Of a stretch of 64,000 nt of DNA, positions 27,237-37,469 are shown one piece after another (within the stretch, counting starts at the first letter, position 1; every line of letters starts with the position of its first letter). Location: the NCBI RefSeq assembly GCF_006385705.1, contig NZ_VFRQ01000009.1:92289-156288 (forward strand). The letters are read 5' to 3'. The DNA comes from Pontibacter mangrovi (GTDB taxonomy: Bacteria > Bacteroidota > Bacteroidia > Cytophagales > Hymenobacteraceae). Made by a program: the position numbers and the translations under genes. The notes beneath the pieces were generated by a model that made no database searches, was not told the DNA's origin, and saw nothing but the letters and a program-made list of their open reading frames with translations.

Positions 27237-29453
27237 TCAACCTGTCATCAGTGCACTGGAGGCCTGCTCCTGCCGGCCAGCCTGCAGCAGGCGGTCCAGC
27301 ATCTCGCGGGCTTCCTGGCAGGTGTCCACGTGGTATCTGGCTACCGAGGAGGCGTTGCCCACTTTTATCGTATAGGAGTTGCGCGGCATGGCCTTAAAAA
27401 TGTCCTCGTCGCCCCAGTCATCCCCCACAGCCATCACGAACTTGTGCGGGAACTTGCTGAGCCAGTAGCTGGAGGCTTTGCCTTTGTTTATTTCCTGCGC
27501 CTTTACCTCCACGGCCATCTGCCCATCCAGCACCTGCAGGTTACTGTTTGAGGCCAGGAAGTTGAGGTGGCTTACCAACTCACGGGCACGCAGCTCGCCT
27601 AAACCCGTTTCAACGCGGCGGTAGTGCCACACCAGCGAGTACTCCTTCTCTTCGATAAAAGAGCCCGGCGTACGGTCCACGTACAGGTCCAGTATCAGGC
27701 GGATGTCTTTTTTCCAGTCGTCCATCAGGCTCAGCATGGTTTGCCAGCCGGTGCCGCGCTGCTTTATCCAAACGCCGTGTTCGGCAATAATATCGATGTT
27801 GAGGTGGCCCAGCCAGTCCTGCATGGTGGCTTTTTCGCGGCTGCTCATCACCACTACCCTGTTTTTGGGGTTGCTGCTCAGGCGCTCCAGCAGGTCCATC
27901 AGTTCATTGTCAGGGCGTGCCATCAGCGGGCGGTGGCGGTAATCTACCAGGCCGCCGTCATACTCCAGGAAAAACAGGCGCGAGCTGGACGACTCGTAAG
28001 CGTTGCTCATCTCTAGGAAAGTTGACTCGTCGAGGTAAGTGGTAGCCAACGACAGCTGCTTTATCTTCACGTAAGACAGCCGGTCCATAAACATGCTTAC
28101 CCAGTGGTGTATGTTGTAGCGCCGCAGCGACTCCTGCATGTTGCGCATGTGCTGTATCTGCTCCTCCTCCGGCATTACCAGCGCCTGGTAAAGCGCGTCT
28201 ACCATCTGGTTGATATCGTTCGGGTTGATCAGGATGGCATCGGAAAGCTCTTTGGAGGCCCCGGCCATCTCGCTTAGAATCAGCACGCCCTTCTGGTCCA
28301 GTTTGCTGGCCACGTACTCTTTACACACCAGGTTCATGCCGTCGCGCATCGGTGTTACCAGGGCCACGTCGGCCATGCGGTAGAATGCGGAAAGCGTTTC
28401 CAGCGGATAAGAGCGGTAGAAGTACTGGATCGGGTTCCAGCTGATGTGGCTATACTTGCCGTTGATGCGGCCCACCAGTTCGTCCACTTCCTCTTTCAGC
28501 TCTTTATACTTCTCCACCGCGTCGCGGCTCGGCACCACCAGCATCAGCAGCGTTACCTTCTCATGAAACTCGGGGTGGCGCTCCAGGAAAAGCTCAAATG
28601 CCTTCAGGCGCTGGGCAATGCCTTTAGAGTAATCGAGCCGGTCGATGGAGAGGATGATCTTGTTTGCGTTGAGGTTGCTGCGGTAAAGGCGCTCGCGTTT
28701 CTTCACCTCCTCCAGCGCGGCTGTGCCGGCATACTTTTCATAATCGATGCCCATCGGGAAAGAGTCTACGAGCAAAGATCGGTTAGGGGTGCTGATCCAG
28801 CCGTGCGTACTGCCATAGCCCACAAGGCGGTTCACTGAGCTCAGGAAGTGGCGCATGTCGTCATAGGTATGAAAGCCGACCAGGTCCGATCCCAGCATGC
28901 CTTCCAGCAGTTCCTTGCGCCAGGGCAGCAGGCGGAACACCTCGTAGCTTGGAAACGGGATGTGCTGGAAAAAACCGATGGTGGCATCAGGAAGCTTTTC
29001 GCGGAGCATGCTTGGCAGGAGCAGCAACTGGTAATCGTGTACCCAGATCGTATCTTCCGGGCCGGCCTTGGCCACCACGGCATCGCAGTATTTCTGGTTT
29101 ACCCGCACATAGGTCTCCCACAGCTGCTGGTCGTAAATGGCGTACTGGCTGAAGTAGTGGAAAGTGGGCCAAAGGGTCTCGTTGCTGAAGCCTTCATAGA
29201 ATTCCTTGATCTCCGTGTCGGTCAGGAAAACAGGGCTCATACTCTCTGCTTTGATGTCTTCGGCTATCCGCTCCTGCTTTTCCTGGTTTGTCACCACCAG
29301 TCCGGGCCACCCTATCCAGAGATTATCCCCCTGCTTGTAAATAGATCCCAGGCCCGTAGCAAGCCCCCCTTCGCTTGTTTTATAACTCAGTTCTCCATCA
29401 TTTTCTTGCAGCTTTACAGGTAATCTGTTAGAAACGATAATCAGTTTTGCCAT
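27237..29453 (-). CDS. otsA: trehalose-6-phosphate synthase fused to a degenerate trehalose-phosphatase domain
   Basis: 738 residues from ATG 29453 ([13 protein letters not shown]). Residues 1 to about 470 are a GT20 OtsA domain: [33 protein letters not shown] and [11 protein letters not shown], all intact, making trehalose-6-phosphate from UDP- or ADP-glucose. Residues from about 490 form an OtsB/HAD domain. HAD motif I, normally DYDGTL with a nucleophilic Asp, reads LEYDGGL with Glu497 and Gly501; the later GDDWGDED motif is kept. The missing nucleophile suggests weak or no phosphatase activity, so the domain may be regulatory, as in plant and yeast TPS proteins. It begins the trehalose/glucan island and is divergent from an mscS gene. 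Confidence 0.9.
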   Translation of the reverse strand: MAKLIIVSNRLPVKLQENDGELSYKTSEGGLATGLGSIYKQGDNLWIGWPGLVVTNQEKQERIAEDIKAESMSPVFLTDTEIKEFYEGFSNETLWPTFHYFSQYAIYDQQLWETYVRVNQKYCDAVVAKAGPEDTIWVHDYQLLLLPSMLREKLPDATIGFFQHIPFPSYEVFRLLPWRKELLEGMLGSDLVGFHTYDDMRHFLSSVNRLVGYGSTHGWISTPNRSLLVDSFPMGIDYEKYAGTAALEEVKKRERLYRSNLNANKIILSIDRLDYSKGIAQRLKAFELFLERHPEFHEKVTLLMLVVPSRDAVEKYKELKEEVDELVGRINGKYSHISWNPIQYFYRSYPLETLSAFYRMADVALVTPMRDGMNLVCKEYVASKLDQKGVLILSEMAGASKELSDAILINPNDINQMVDALYQALVMPEEEQIQHMRNMQESLRRYNIHHWVSMFMDRLSYVKIKQLSLATTYLDESTFLEMSNAYESSSSRLFFLEYDGGLVDYRHRPLMARPDNELMDLLERLSSNPKNRVVVMSSREKATMQDWLGHLNIDIIAEHGVWIKQRGTGWQTMLSLMDDWKKDIRLILDLYVDRTPGSFIEEKEYSLVWHYRRVETGLGELRARELVSHLNFLASNSNLQVLDGQMAVEVKAQEINKGKASSYWLSKFPHKFVMAVGDDWGDEDIFKAMPRNSYTIKVGNASSVARYHVDTCQEAREMLDRLLQAGRQEQASSALMTG

Positions 29454-29718
29454 GCTCAGTGGTTTTGGCCCGGCAACCAATACAGCCGCTTGGTTTTGGC
29501 GCCGCATGCGCCGCCGCTTCTTATTGCCAGGTAAAGATTTATTTTAGTAGTTGACACACATCAACCTTCCTCACATACGTAAAAAACGGATGCCACGTTC
29601 TCTAATATAGCAAAATATCTATTAATAAATAAACCTTAACACAGGATACGGCACAAACGGCGTTTATAACCATTCGGGCACATCCATAGTATTTGGTTTC
29701 AACCTACTGATTGTACAG

Positions 29719-30816
29719 ATGCCTATGAGATACCTGGAAGCGATACATGACCGCTTGGATTACCTGATGGGAGGCTTGGCCATACTGGCGGTGGCAGTAG
29801 CAGCGGGCATAATTGTTAAGTTCCTAATTTTTAAATCACTGGAAGCATACAACCGTCGCCAGAACCCGGTTTTCTTCAAGTCGCTGACCGTGCACCTGAG
29901 TCGTCCGTTTGGCTTTTTTATCCCCCTGCTCTTCGTGTCGATTGTACTGCCTGCCTTGCCCTACGGCACCACGCTGGTGGAAAACCTGCGCCGCCTGGTC
30001 GAGATTCTTGACATTATTGCCTTTGCCTGGATTTTGGTGGCCTGCACCAACGTGGCCCGCGACCTGGTGCGGCACAAGTATAACATAGAGCAGAAGCCCG
30101 ACAACATGCGCGAGCGCCGCCTGATTACGCAGCTGCAGTTTCTGCGCAAGGTCACCGTGGTCACCATCATCTTTATCGCTACTGCCCTCATACTGCTGAG
30201 CTTTGACCCCGTTCGCAAGTTGGGAACCGGCCTGCTTACCTCGGCAGGCGTGGCGGGCGTGGTGGTGGGCTTTGCTGCCCAAACCTCTATTGCTAACCTA
30301 TTGGCAGGCATGCAGATCGCCTTTACCCAACCCATCAGGTTGGATGATGTGCTGGTGGTGGAGGGGGAGTTCGGGCGCGTGGAGGAGATTACCCTGACCT
30401 ATGTGGTGCTGCGCCTCTGGGACCACCGCCGCCTGATCCTGCCGCTAAACTACTTTATACAGAAGCCTTTTCAGAACTGGACCCGCACCGGCTCCGACAT
30501 ACTGGCCACGGTGCATTTCTACACAGATTATACCATGCCCATCGAGCCGCTGCGCCAGGAGTTTGACCGGCTGCTGGCAGCCACAGACCTGTGGAACGGT
30601 CAGGCCTCGGTACTGCAGGTAACCGACTCCAAAGAGCGCACCCTGGAGTTGCGCGCCCTGATGAGCGCTCAAAACTCGGCCCTGGCCTGGGACCTGCGCT
30701 GCTACATCCGGGAGGGGCTGATCTACTTTATCCAGAAAAATTACCCGGACGCGCTGCCTAAGACGCGAAGCGAGTTTACCGGCGAAAAGCTACCACCGCT
30801 GGCAGACTTGTCGTAA
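29719..30816 (+). CDS. MscS-type mechanosensitive ion channel
   Basis: 365 residues (a second ATG lies two codons in). Four membrane helices lie at about 18-37, 60-80, 93-110 and 140-160. The pore helix follows (LTSAGVAGVVVGFAAQTSIANLLAGMQIAF), then the MscS beta domain (QPIRLDDVLVVEGEFGRVEEITLTYVVLRLWDHRRLILPLNYF) and a short C-terminal alpha/beta domain. It releases small solutes on hypo-osmotic shock. Its divergent neighbour makes trehalose-6-phosphate, so osmolyte synthesis and release sit side by side. Confidence 0.92.
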   Translation: MPMRYLEAIHDRLDYLMGGLAILAVAVAAGIIVKFLIFKSLEAYNRRQNPVFFKSLTVHLSRPFGFFIPLLFVSIVLPALPYGTTLVENLRRLVEILDIIAFAWILVACTNVARDLVRHKYNIEQKPDNMRERRLITQLQFLRKVTVVTIIFIATALILLSFDPVRKLGTGLLTSAGVAGVVVGFAAQTSIANLLAGMQIAFTQPIRLDDVLVVEGEFGRVEEITLTYVVLRLWDHRRLILPLNYFIQKPFQNWTRTGSDILATVHFYTDYTMPIEPLRQEFDRLLAATDLWNGQASVLQVTDSKERTLELRALMSAQNSALAWDLRCYIREGLIYFIQKNYPDALPKTRSEFTGEKLPPLADLS

Positions 30817-30847
30817 CTTAAGCGCTGCCACTAAAACCTGTAACCGC

Positions 30848-31447
30848 ATGAACTACTTTGAAGGCCTCGACCCTACCCTGGTAGATTGGGTGCTCATACC
30901 CGCCCTTATCTTTTTTGCCCGCATCTGCGACGTAACGCTGGGCACGCTGCGCATTGTTTTTGTATCGAAGGGCAACAAAACGGTGGCGCCCATACTTGGT
31001 TTTCTGGAGGTGCTTATTTGGCTGGTTGCCATTACGCAGGTGATGGAGAACCTGAGCAACGTGGCCTCCTACCTGGCCTGGGCCGGGGGCTTTGCCATGG
31101 GTAACTTTCTGGGCCTGCGCGTGGAGCAGAAGCTGGCGCTTGGGCAAATGGTCGTGCGCGTCATCACCGTTGAGCCTGCCGATGAACTCATCCGCATTCT
31201 GACAGAGCACGGCTACCGCCTCACCTGCATCGATGCCCGCGGCGCGCGCGGCAAAGTAAACCTGCTCTTCCTCATTGTGAAGCGCAAAAAGCTGCAGCAC
31301 GTGCTCGACATCATTCGAAGCTATAACCCGCAGGCATTTTACTCGGTGGAGGATGTACGCTCGGTGGCAGACGTGGATTTGCCGCAGGCCGAGCAGGAGC
31401 GCCAGGTAAGTCTGCGGCGCTTCTTTCCGCTGCGAAAGGGCAAATAA
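30848..31447 (+). CDS. DUF5698/DUF2179 (UPF0316) membrane protein
   Basis: 199 residues. Three membrane segments in the first ~90 residues (WVLIPALIFFARICDVTLGTLRIVFVSKG... typical of DUF5698), then a DUF2179 domain (VRVITVEPADELIRILTEHGYRLTCIDARGARGKVNLLFLIVKRKKL). Function unknown; the DUF2179 fold resembles small ligand-sensing domains. It starts 31 bp after mscS and is probably co-transcribed with it. Confidence 0.88.
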   Translation: MNYFEGLDPTLVDWVLIPALIFFARICDVTLGTLRIVFVSKGNKTVAPILGFLEVLIWLVAITQVMENLSNVASYLAWAGGFAMGNFLGLRVEQKLALGQMVVRVITVEPADELIRILTEHGYRLTCIDARGARGKVNLLFLIVKRKKLQHVLDIIRSYNPQAFYSVEDVRSVADVDLPQAEQERQVSLRRFFPLRKGK

Positions 31448-31502
31448 TGCCTATATAGATTAAATAATGCGCTTGGATTGGTTCCACAGTTTAATAACAG
31501 CC

Positions 31503-31571
31503 TAAAACCCACCCCTATGAGCTGCTCGCTAGCTCAAAACTTTCGTTTTGGCTAGTCCAGAGGAGGGGAAT
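31503..31571 (+). repeat. dispersed intergenic repeat, copy 1
   Basis: About 69 bp starting AAAACCCACCCCT and ending TAGTCCAGAGGAGGGGAAT. A second copy lies inverted at 54690-54758; the 19-bp end is identical and the middle (GAGCT..CTCGCTA) is diverged. It lies in the 381-bp gap between the DUF2179 gene and glgB, where no coding frame is seen. Confidence 0.7.
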
Positions 31572-31700
31572 CTGCCTGTAGATTTGTAAAAAGGATTGCG
31601 CACTAATTAAGTGATAATGGTATAAGCAGTCAGTAAGTCTCTAAACTATAGAGGCGGACGCTGGGGTAAAAGCTAGATAGCTTAATTGCAAAGGAAAAAG

Positions 31701-31746
31701 AAAAGCGTCCGGCAAAGTTGCGTTTATACTTTGCCGGACGCTTTTT
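31701..31746. terminator. bidirectional terminator between the DUF2179 gene and glgB
   Basis: A 17-bp perfect stem (31701-31717 with 31729-31745) with A-run and T-run flanks; loop 11 nt. The loop and right arm include the TATACTT heptamer. Confidence 0.9.
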
Positions 31747-31828
31747 GTACTTATACTATGATACTTTTCTGGAGAGCTATTCTTTAGCTACATCCCAGGC
31801 AAAATCAAGAATATGGATCTTCATAACC

Positions 31829-34117
31829 TTAATCTCTGGCCAGCTTAAAGTAGACCACCGCCAGCGGCGGTAACTTCACCGTGATGGACTGATCCTGGCC
31901 ATGGAACGGCTCCGGGTCGGTCTGGATCGGGTTTGCGTTGTGCACGTCGCTGCCGCCGTAACGGCTGTCGTCGGAGTTAAAGATCTGCACCCACTTGCCG
32001 GCATGCGGTGCCCCTAGCCTGTAGTGCTCGTGCAGCGCCGGCGTAAAGTTGCATACGACCAGCACATCGTCCTGCGGATTGTCGCTCTTGCGCAAGAAGC
32101 TCATCACCGAGTTATGCGCATCGTTCAAATCTATCCACTGGAATCCTTCGGGACTGAAGCTGTGCACATACATGGCTGGCTCTGCTTTGTAGATGGCGTT
32201 CAGCTCGCGGAGCAGCTGCTGTATGCCCTGGTGCGGGTGGTACTGCATCAGGTGCCAGTCCAGGCTGCTGTCGTGGTTCCATTCGCTGCTTTGCGCAATA
32301 TCGGCCCCCATAAACAAAAGCTTGGCGCCAGGGTGCGCATACATGTAGGCATATAAGGTGCGCAGGTTGGCAAACCGCTGCCACTCATCGCCCGGCATTT
32401 TGCTTAACAAAGAGCCTTTGCCGTGCACCACCTCATCGTGCGAGAGCGGTAGCATAAACCTTTCGGAGAAGGCATAGACCATGCTGAAGGTAATATCGCC
32501 CTGGTGGTAGCGGCGGTAGATCGGGTCTTTCTCAAAGTAATGCAGCGTGTCGTGCATCCAGCCCATCATCCACTTGAGGTTAAAGCCCAGGCCGCCATGC
32601 TCTAGCGGGCCCGTCACGGCAGGCCAGGCGGTAGACTCTTCGGCAATCGTCAGCACCTCCGGAAAGTTATCGTGCACCGCGTGGTTAAAATCTTTCAGGA
32701 AGGAGATCGCCTCCAGGTTCTCGCGCCCGCCGTGCTCGTTGGGTATCCACTCGCCTGCCTTGCGGCTGTAGTCCAGGTACAGCATCGAGGCCACCGCATC
32801 CACGCGCAGGCCGTCTACATGATACTTGTCCAGCCAGAACAGGGCGTTGCTGATAAGGAAAGAACGCACCTCGTTGCGGCCATAGTTAAAGATGTAGCTG
32901 TTCCAGTCAGGGTGGAAGCCCTTGCGCGGGTCGGCGTGCTCAAACAGGTGCGTACCGTCAAAGTAGGCCAGCCCGTGCTCATCCGACGGAAAATGCGACG
33001 GCACCCAGTCCATAATTACGCCGATGCCGTGCTGGTGCAGCACATCGATCAGGTGCATCAGGTCAGTTGGGGAGCCCAGCAAACTGTGGGCGGCAAAATA
33101 GCCGGTAATCTGGTAGCCCCAAGACCCACTAAACGGATGGTGCATCACCGGCATGAGTTCCACGTGAGTAAAGCCCAGCTCCTTTACGTAGGCAGGCAGT
33201 TCCTCAGCCAGCTCGCGGTAGGTGAGCGGGCGGTTGTTGTCCTCTGGCTTGCGGCGCCAGGAGCCCAAGTGCACCTCATACACGCTGTAAGGCTGCGGCT
33301 TGCCCAGCTTTTCTTTGCGGGTATCTATCCAGTCCTGGTCCTGCCAGGCATACTTCAGCTCCGACACGATGGAAGCGGTTTGAGGCGGCACTTCGCGGCA
33401 GAAGGCAAACGGGTCGCTCTTCTCTACATGGAACAGGTGGTACTTGGATTTAATGTGATACTTGTACATCATGCCGGTCCGCACATCCGGTATAAATCCC
33501 TCCCAAATGCCCGAATCATCGTGGCGCGCATGCAGTTGATGGTTCTCGCGGCTCCAGCCGTTAAACTCCCCCATCACCGACACCTGCTCGGCGTTAGGCG
33601 CCCAGACAGCGAAGTAAGTGCCGGGGCGATCGTGCAGCTCCATCGGGTGTGAGCCCAACTTCAGGTACAGGTTAAAGTGCTTTCCTTCTTTAAACAGGTA
33701 AATATCAAAATCCGTGAAGAGGCTGGCCTGCCATACGGGTTGGTCGGACTGGCTGCCCGCCGGCACCAGCACATCCCCGGCTTCCACCACTTTGGTGGCC
33801 GTCGCTTTTTTGCCACTCCCCTGCACCTTGGCTTTTACCACTTCCATCACCCCCTCTTTGGCGGCTACCTCCACCGGCACCTCCTGCTCCTGCTTCTTGG
33901 GCCTGCCGCGCTTTTTAGCCGGGGCTGGTTTTTCTGTGGCAGGGGCATCAGTCGCCTTCTTACGCGTGCGCGTGGTCTTTGCTGCCGCTTTGGCCTCCTC
34001 GGCGGCCATCGGCTCCTCCTTCTTTTTTCTGCCGCGCGTCGCGCTGCCTGTACTTGCCTTGGCTGCCTTGTTCTGGTCGGTAGTCTCGGGGTTTGTGCTT
34101 TCTTTTCTCTTAGCCAT
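31829..34117 (-). CDS. glgB: 1,4-alpha-glucan branching enzyme with a basic N-terminal tail
   Basis: 762 residues. Residues 1 to about 130 are a low-complexity Lys/Ala/Glu/Pro tail with the AT-hook core KKRGRPKK at 68-75 and a second basic patch TRGRKKK at 27-33. From about 131 a normal GlgB follows: CBM48 ([22 protein letters not shown]), GH13 barrel with nucleophile Asp in [15 protein letters not shown], Glu in IAEESTAWP and [14 protein letters not shown], then a C-terminal beta domain. It makes alpha-1,6 branches in glycogen-like glucan. It is the last gene of glgE-treS-glgB; its start overlaps the treS stop by 8 bp. Confidence 0.95.
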   Translation of the reverse strand: MAKRKESTNPETTDQNKAAKASTGSATRGRKKKEEPMAAEEAKAAAKTTRTRKKATDAPATEKPAPAKKRGRPKKQEQEVPVEVAAKEGVMEVVKAKVQGSGKKATATKVVEAGDVLVPAGSQSDQPVWQASLFTDFDIYLFKEGKHFNLYLKLGSHPMELHDRPGTYFAVWAPNAEQVSVMGEFNGWSRENHQLHARHDDSGIWEGFIPDVRTGMMYKYHIKSKYHLFHVEKSDPFAFCREVPPQTASIVSELKYAWQDQDWIDTRKEKLGKPQPYSVYEVHLGSWRRKPEDNNRPLTYRELAEELPAYVKELGFTHVELMPVMHHPFSGSWGYQITGYFAAHSLLGSPTDLMHLIDVLHQHGIGVIMDWVPSHFPSDEHGLAYFDGTHLFEHADPRKGFHPDWNSYIFNYGRNEVRSFLISNALFWLDKYHVDGLRVDAVASMLYLDYSRKAGEWIPNEHGGRENLEAISFLKDFNHAVHDNFPEVLTIAEESTAWPAVTGPLEHGGLGFNLKWMMGWMHDTLHYFEKDPIYRRYHQGDITFSMVYAFSERFMLPLSHDEVVHGKGSLLSKMPGDEWQRFANLRTLYAYMYAHPGAKLLFMGADIAQSSEWNHDSSLDWHLMQYHPHQGIQQLLRELNAIYKAEPAMYVHSFSPEGFQWIDLNDAHNSVMSFLRKSDNPQDDVLVVCNFTPALHEHYRLGAPHAGKWVQIFNSDDSRYGGSDVHNANPIQTDPEPFHGQDQSITVKLPPLAVVYFKLARD

Positions 34118-37100
34118 TCTTATACTTTTTCATGATGTACTTGATGCCTCTGATAGGGATGAGCACCCAATCCGGACGGTTATTCAGTTCATAGCCCAGT
34201 TCATAGATCGCTTTCTCCAGCAGAAACGTATGAATGAGGGTTTCAAAGTCTTCTTCCTTGGCAGGCACAACGCCCGTGCCCATGGTTTTGCCCAGGTACG
34301 CGTGCATGTAAAAGCCGCTGGCATAGTGGTACCACTGCTCTGCCCAGCCCTCCAGGTAGTCCATGTCCTCCTTCCGCAGCCCCTCCTCCTGAAACAGGGC
34401 GCTGTAGGCAGCATAGTGCAACGAACGGATCATACCGGCCACATCGCGCAGGGCAGAGCGCTTCAGGCGCCGCTCACTGAAAGAACGGGCAGGCTCGCCT
34501 TCAAAATCGATGATGTAGAAGTCTTTGCCGGTAAACAGCACCTGGCCCAGGTGGTAGTCGCCGTGCGTCCGGATCTTCTGCGTATCGATCTTGTGCGCGA
34601 AAATCATCTTCAGGCGCTCCAGAATCTCGCCCCGCATCTGCAGCACCTCCTCGGCCTCGCCGCGCACATGGTCAGGCAGGTTAGGCAGGTGCTTCTGCAG
34701 GCTGTCGAAATTGCTGCGCACCAGCGAGGTAAGCGAAGAGTAAAGCGAACGCTGGTAGTGCAGAGAGAAGTTTTCCGGCGTAAAGTCTTTGTTATTGGTC
34801 ACGGAGCCCAGCGCCAGGTGCATTTCTGCGGTGCGCAGTCCCAGCAGCTCCAGCCTGTCCACGTGGGCGCCTCCAATCTGCATTTGCACCTCCTCCGGAA
34901 TGTCGGAGAAAGGCATTGGCCGCGACAGAGAGCCAGACACAGGCGCCAGCTTCAGGCGCTCGTTGTCTGTTTTCAGGCGCTCGTACAGGCGCTTCAGCGA
35001 GTCACCGAAATAACTCCAGGCGTCGCCCTGGTTGGGCACCAGCTCCTGCAGCATCACCAGCACCATCGGCGGCTTGTTGCCCTCCAGCTGATCGATGGCC
35101 CCCAGGAAGCGCGGCACATGGTCGTAGCCGATTCGCTCAGTCAGCATCTGCACCACTTCCACATCTGGGTTCATGGTGCGGTCCAGTTTGCGGTATACTT
35201 TCAAAAAGAAAGCGTTGTTGTAGATCACAGAGGTATTGCTCTGCTCGGCCGACAGGATCTTGGAGGTCACCGGGCTATCCATGTTTCGAAGCTCTGCGGC
35301 CACGCCACGGTCGCTGTAACCAACCAGCTCTGCCCCGTTTTGCCGCACCTTTTTGCGTTTTGCTATCAGTTGCAGCAGCATCAGCCTGTAGTCCTCGCTG
35401 TACAGCGCATCATACAGCACGCCTTCTTTGCTGTCTATACTTGCTTTGGTGATAACCGCATTCGGGAAATGGTCGCGCAGCTCCTGCTCCTGCTCGCCGG
35501 TGGCGAAGGCAACCGGCAACTGGTACAACTCCGGAAGTCCCTCGTTGTAGCTCACCTCCACAAACAGCAGCGCCGCCCCCCCTTTGCTCAGCGGCATCGG
35601 GATGTGCTGCACTACCTGCATGCGCTGCATGGTGCGGGCCTTGCCCCCAAACCAGCGGCGCTGCCAGATATAGGCCGGCAACACGCGGTTTTCCAGCTCC
35701 CGCAGCGTCTGGGCGTCCAGTGGCTCTTTCAGGCCTTTCAGCTTCAGGAGCCGTTTGCTCTGCTCCTGGGCTGCGTCCTGCGGCGCCTCCTGCGGGCGCA
35801 GCTCCATCCAATAGTAGCCATGCCCGCCCACGGTAAACAAATAGGATTCATCCTTGATGCCTGGAAACTTGTTCTTGCTGAACACCTCCATCGGCACATG
35901 GCCGCGGTACTCCTGCAAATCCAGCTCCACAGCTTCCGGGAAGCGGGACAGGTTAGCAATCACCAGGATCGTCTCGTCTTCATACTCCCGCACGAAGGCC
36001 AGCACTTTGGAATTACTCGGGTTCAGGAACTTGATGCTGCCGCGCCCAAAGGCTTTGTAGCGCTTACGCATGTTAATGGTGCGGCGCATCCACCAGAGCA
36101 GCGAGTTGCTGTTGTGGTTCTGCGTCTCCACGTTCACCGACTCATACTTATACTCCGGATCGATGATGATGGGCAAGTATAGTTTCTGCGGGTTAGCCTC
36201 AGAGAAACCGGCGTTGCGGTTATCGTTCCACTGCATGGGCGTGCGCACCCCGTCGCGGTCGCCGAGGTAGTAGTTGTCGCCCATGCCAATCTCATCGCCA
36301 TAGTAGACCACCGGTGTGCCGCGCATCGAGAACAGCAGAATATTCATCAGCTCAATTTTAGCGCGGTCGTTGCCCAGCAGCGGGGCCAGGCGGTGGCGAA
36401 TCCCCAGGTTAATGCGCGCCTGCGGGTCCTTGGTGTATACTTTATACATGTAGTCGCGCTCCTCGTCTGTTACCATCTCCAGCGTCAGCTCGTCGTGGTT
36501 TCTGAGGAACATGGCCCACTGGCAGCTTTCGGGTATGGCCGGCGTCTGGTTAAAGATGTCGATGATCGGGTAGCGGTCCTCCATCTTCAGCGACATGAAC
36601 AGGCGCGGCATGATGGGGAAGTGGTAGTTCATATGGCACTCATCGCCGTTACCGAAGTACGAGGCAGAATCCTCGGGCCACATGTTGGCCTCGGCCAGCA
36701 GCAGCCTGCCGGTATACTTCTTGTCTACGTGGGCGCGTAGCTTCTTGAGGAAGTCGTGCGTCTCGGGCAGGTTCTCACCGTTGGTCCCTTCGCGCTCAAA
36801 CAAGTAGGGCACGGCATCCAAACGGAAACCGTCCACACCCAGATCAAACCAGTAATCGAGCACCTTGAACACCTCTTTCTGCACGGCCGGGTTGTCATAG
36901 TTCAGGTCGGGCTGGTGCGAAAAGAAGCGGTGCCAGTAGTACTGCCCGGCCACCGGGTCCCAGCTCCAGTTGCTCGGCTCGTAGTCGGTAAAGATGATGC
37001 GCACATCCTTGTATTTGTTCGGGTCGTCGCTCCATACATACCAGTCCCTGTACTTGGAGCCCTTCTTGGCACGGCGCGCGCGCTGGAACCAGGGGTGCTG

Positions 37101-37445
37101 GTCGGAAGTATGGTTGATCACCAGCTCGGTGATAACCTTAAGCCCGCGCTTGTGCGCCTCGCGCACAAACACCTTGAAGTCCTGCATCACCCCGTAGCTT
37201 GGGTTGATGCTCAAATAGTCGGCAATGTCGTAGCCGTCGTCGCGCAGGGGCGAGGGGTAAAAGGGCAGCAGCCAGATAGCCGTTACACCTAAGTCTTCGA
37301 GGTAGTCGAGCTTCTGCATCAGGCCCTTAAAGTCGCCGATGCCGTCGCCGTTGCCATCCTTGAAAGCCTTTATGTGCAGCTCATAGATGATGGCGTCTTT
37401 GTACCAGTGGATGTTGTCGTCAAGCTCGATTTTTTCGTCAGCCAT
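34110..37445 (-). CDS. treS: trehalose synthase (TreS) fused to maltokinase
   Basis: 1111 residues from ATG 37445; a TTG four codons upstream also fits but is less likely. Residues 1 to about 550 are GH13 TreS: NIHWYKDAIIYELHIKAF, GVDGFRLDAVPYLFE (nucleophile Asp), LLLAEANMWPED (acid Glu) and FLRNHDELTLEM. From about 575 comes maltokinase (Pep2/Mak): WQRRWFGGKAR, then the kinase loop THGDYHLGQVLF and DFEGEP. TreS turns trehalose into maltose and the kinase domain phosphorylates it to maltose-1-phosphate, the donor for GlgE encoded 24 bp upstream. The fused form couples the two steps. Confidence 0.95.
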   Translation of the reverse strand: MADEKIELDDNIHWYKDAIIYELHIKAFKDGNGDGIGDFKGLMQKLDYLEDLGVTAIWLLPFYPSPLRDDGYDIADYLSINPSYGVMQDFKVFVREAHKRGLKVITELVINHTSDQHPWFQRARRAKKGSKYRDWYVWSDDPNKYKDVRIIFTDYEPSNWSWDPVAGQYYWHRFFSHQPDLNYDNPAVQKEVFKVLDYWFDLGVDGFRLDAVPYLFEREGTNGENLPETHDFLKKLRAHVDKKYTGRLLLAEANMWPEDSASYFGNGDECHMNYHFPIMPRLFMSLKMEDRYPIIDIFNQTPAIPESCQWAMFLRNHDELTLEMVTDEERDYMYKVYTKDPQARINLGIRHRLAPLLGNDRAKIELMNILLFSMRGTPVVYYGDEIGMGDNYYLGDRDGVRTPMQWNDNRNAGFSEANPQKLYLPIIIDPEYKYESVNVETQNHNSNSLLWWMRRTINMRKRYKAFGRGSIKFLNPSNSKVLAFVREYEDETILVIANLSRFPEAVELDLQEYRGHVPMEVFSKNKFPGIKDESYLFTVGGHGYYWMELRPQEAPQDAAQEQSKRLLKLKGLKEPLDAQTLRELENRVLPAYIWQRRWFGGKARTMQRMQVVQHIPMPLSKGGAALLFVEVSYNEGLPELYQLPVAFATGEQEQELRDHFPNAVITKASIDSKEGVLYDALYSEDYRLMLLQLIAKRKKVRQNGAELVGYSDRGVAAELRNMDSPVTSKILSAEQSNTSVIYNNAFFLKVYRKLDRTMNPDVEVVQMLTERIGYDHVPRFLGAIDQLEGNKPPMVLVMLQELVPNQGDAWSYFGDSLKRLYERLKTDNERLKLAPVSGSLSRPMPFSDIPEEVQMQIGGAHVDRLELLGLRTAEMHLALGSVTNNKDFTPENFSLHYQRSLYSSLTSLVRSNFDSLQKHLPNLPDHVRGEAEEVLQMRGEILERLKMIFAHKIDTQKIRTHGDYHLGQVLFTGKDFYIIDFEGEPARSFSERRLKRSALRDVAGMIRSLHYAAYSALFQEEGLRKEDMDYLEGWAEQWYHYASGFYMHAYLGKTMGTGVVPAKEEDFETLIHTFLLEKAIYELGYELNNRPDWVLIPIRGIKYIMKKYKNG

Positions 37446-37469
37446 AGTTGTGGTCAAAAGGGTTCTTTT

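Noticed and set aside
33714..36182. 822-codon open frame on the plus strand
   Set aside because: Exactly antisense to the conserved glgB and treS genes; its His/Gln/Val-rich sequence has no domain and results from codon bias of the true genes.
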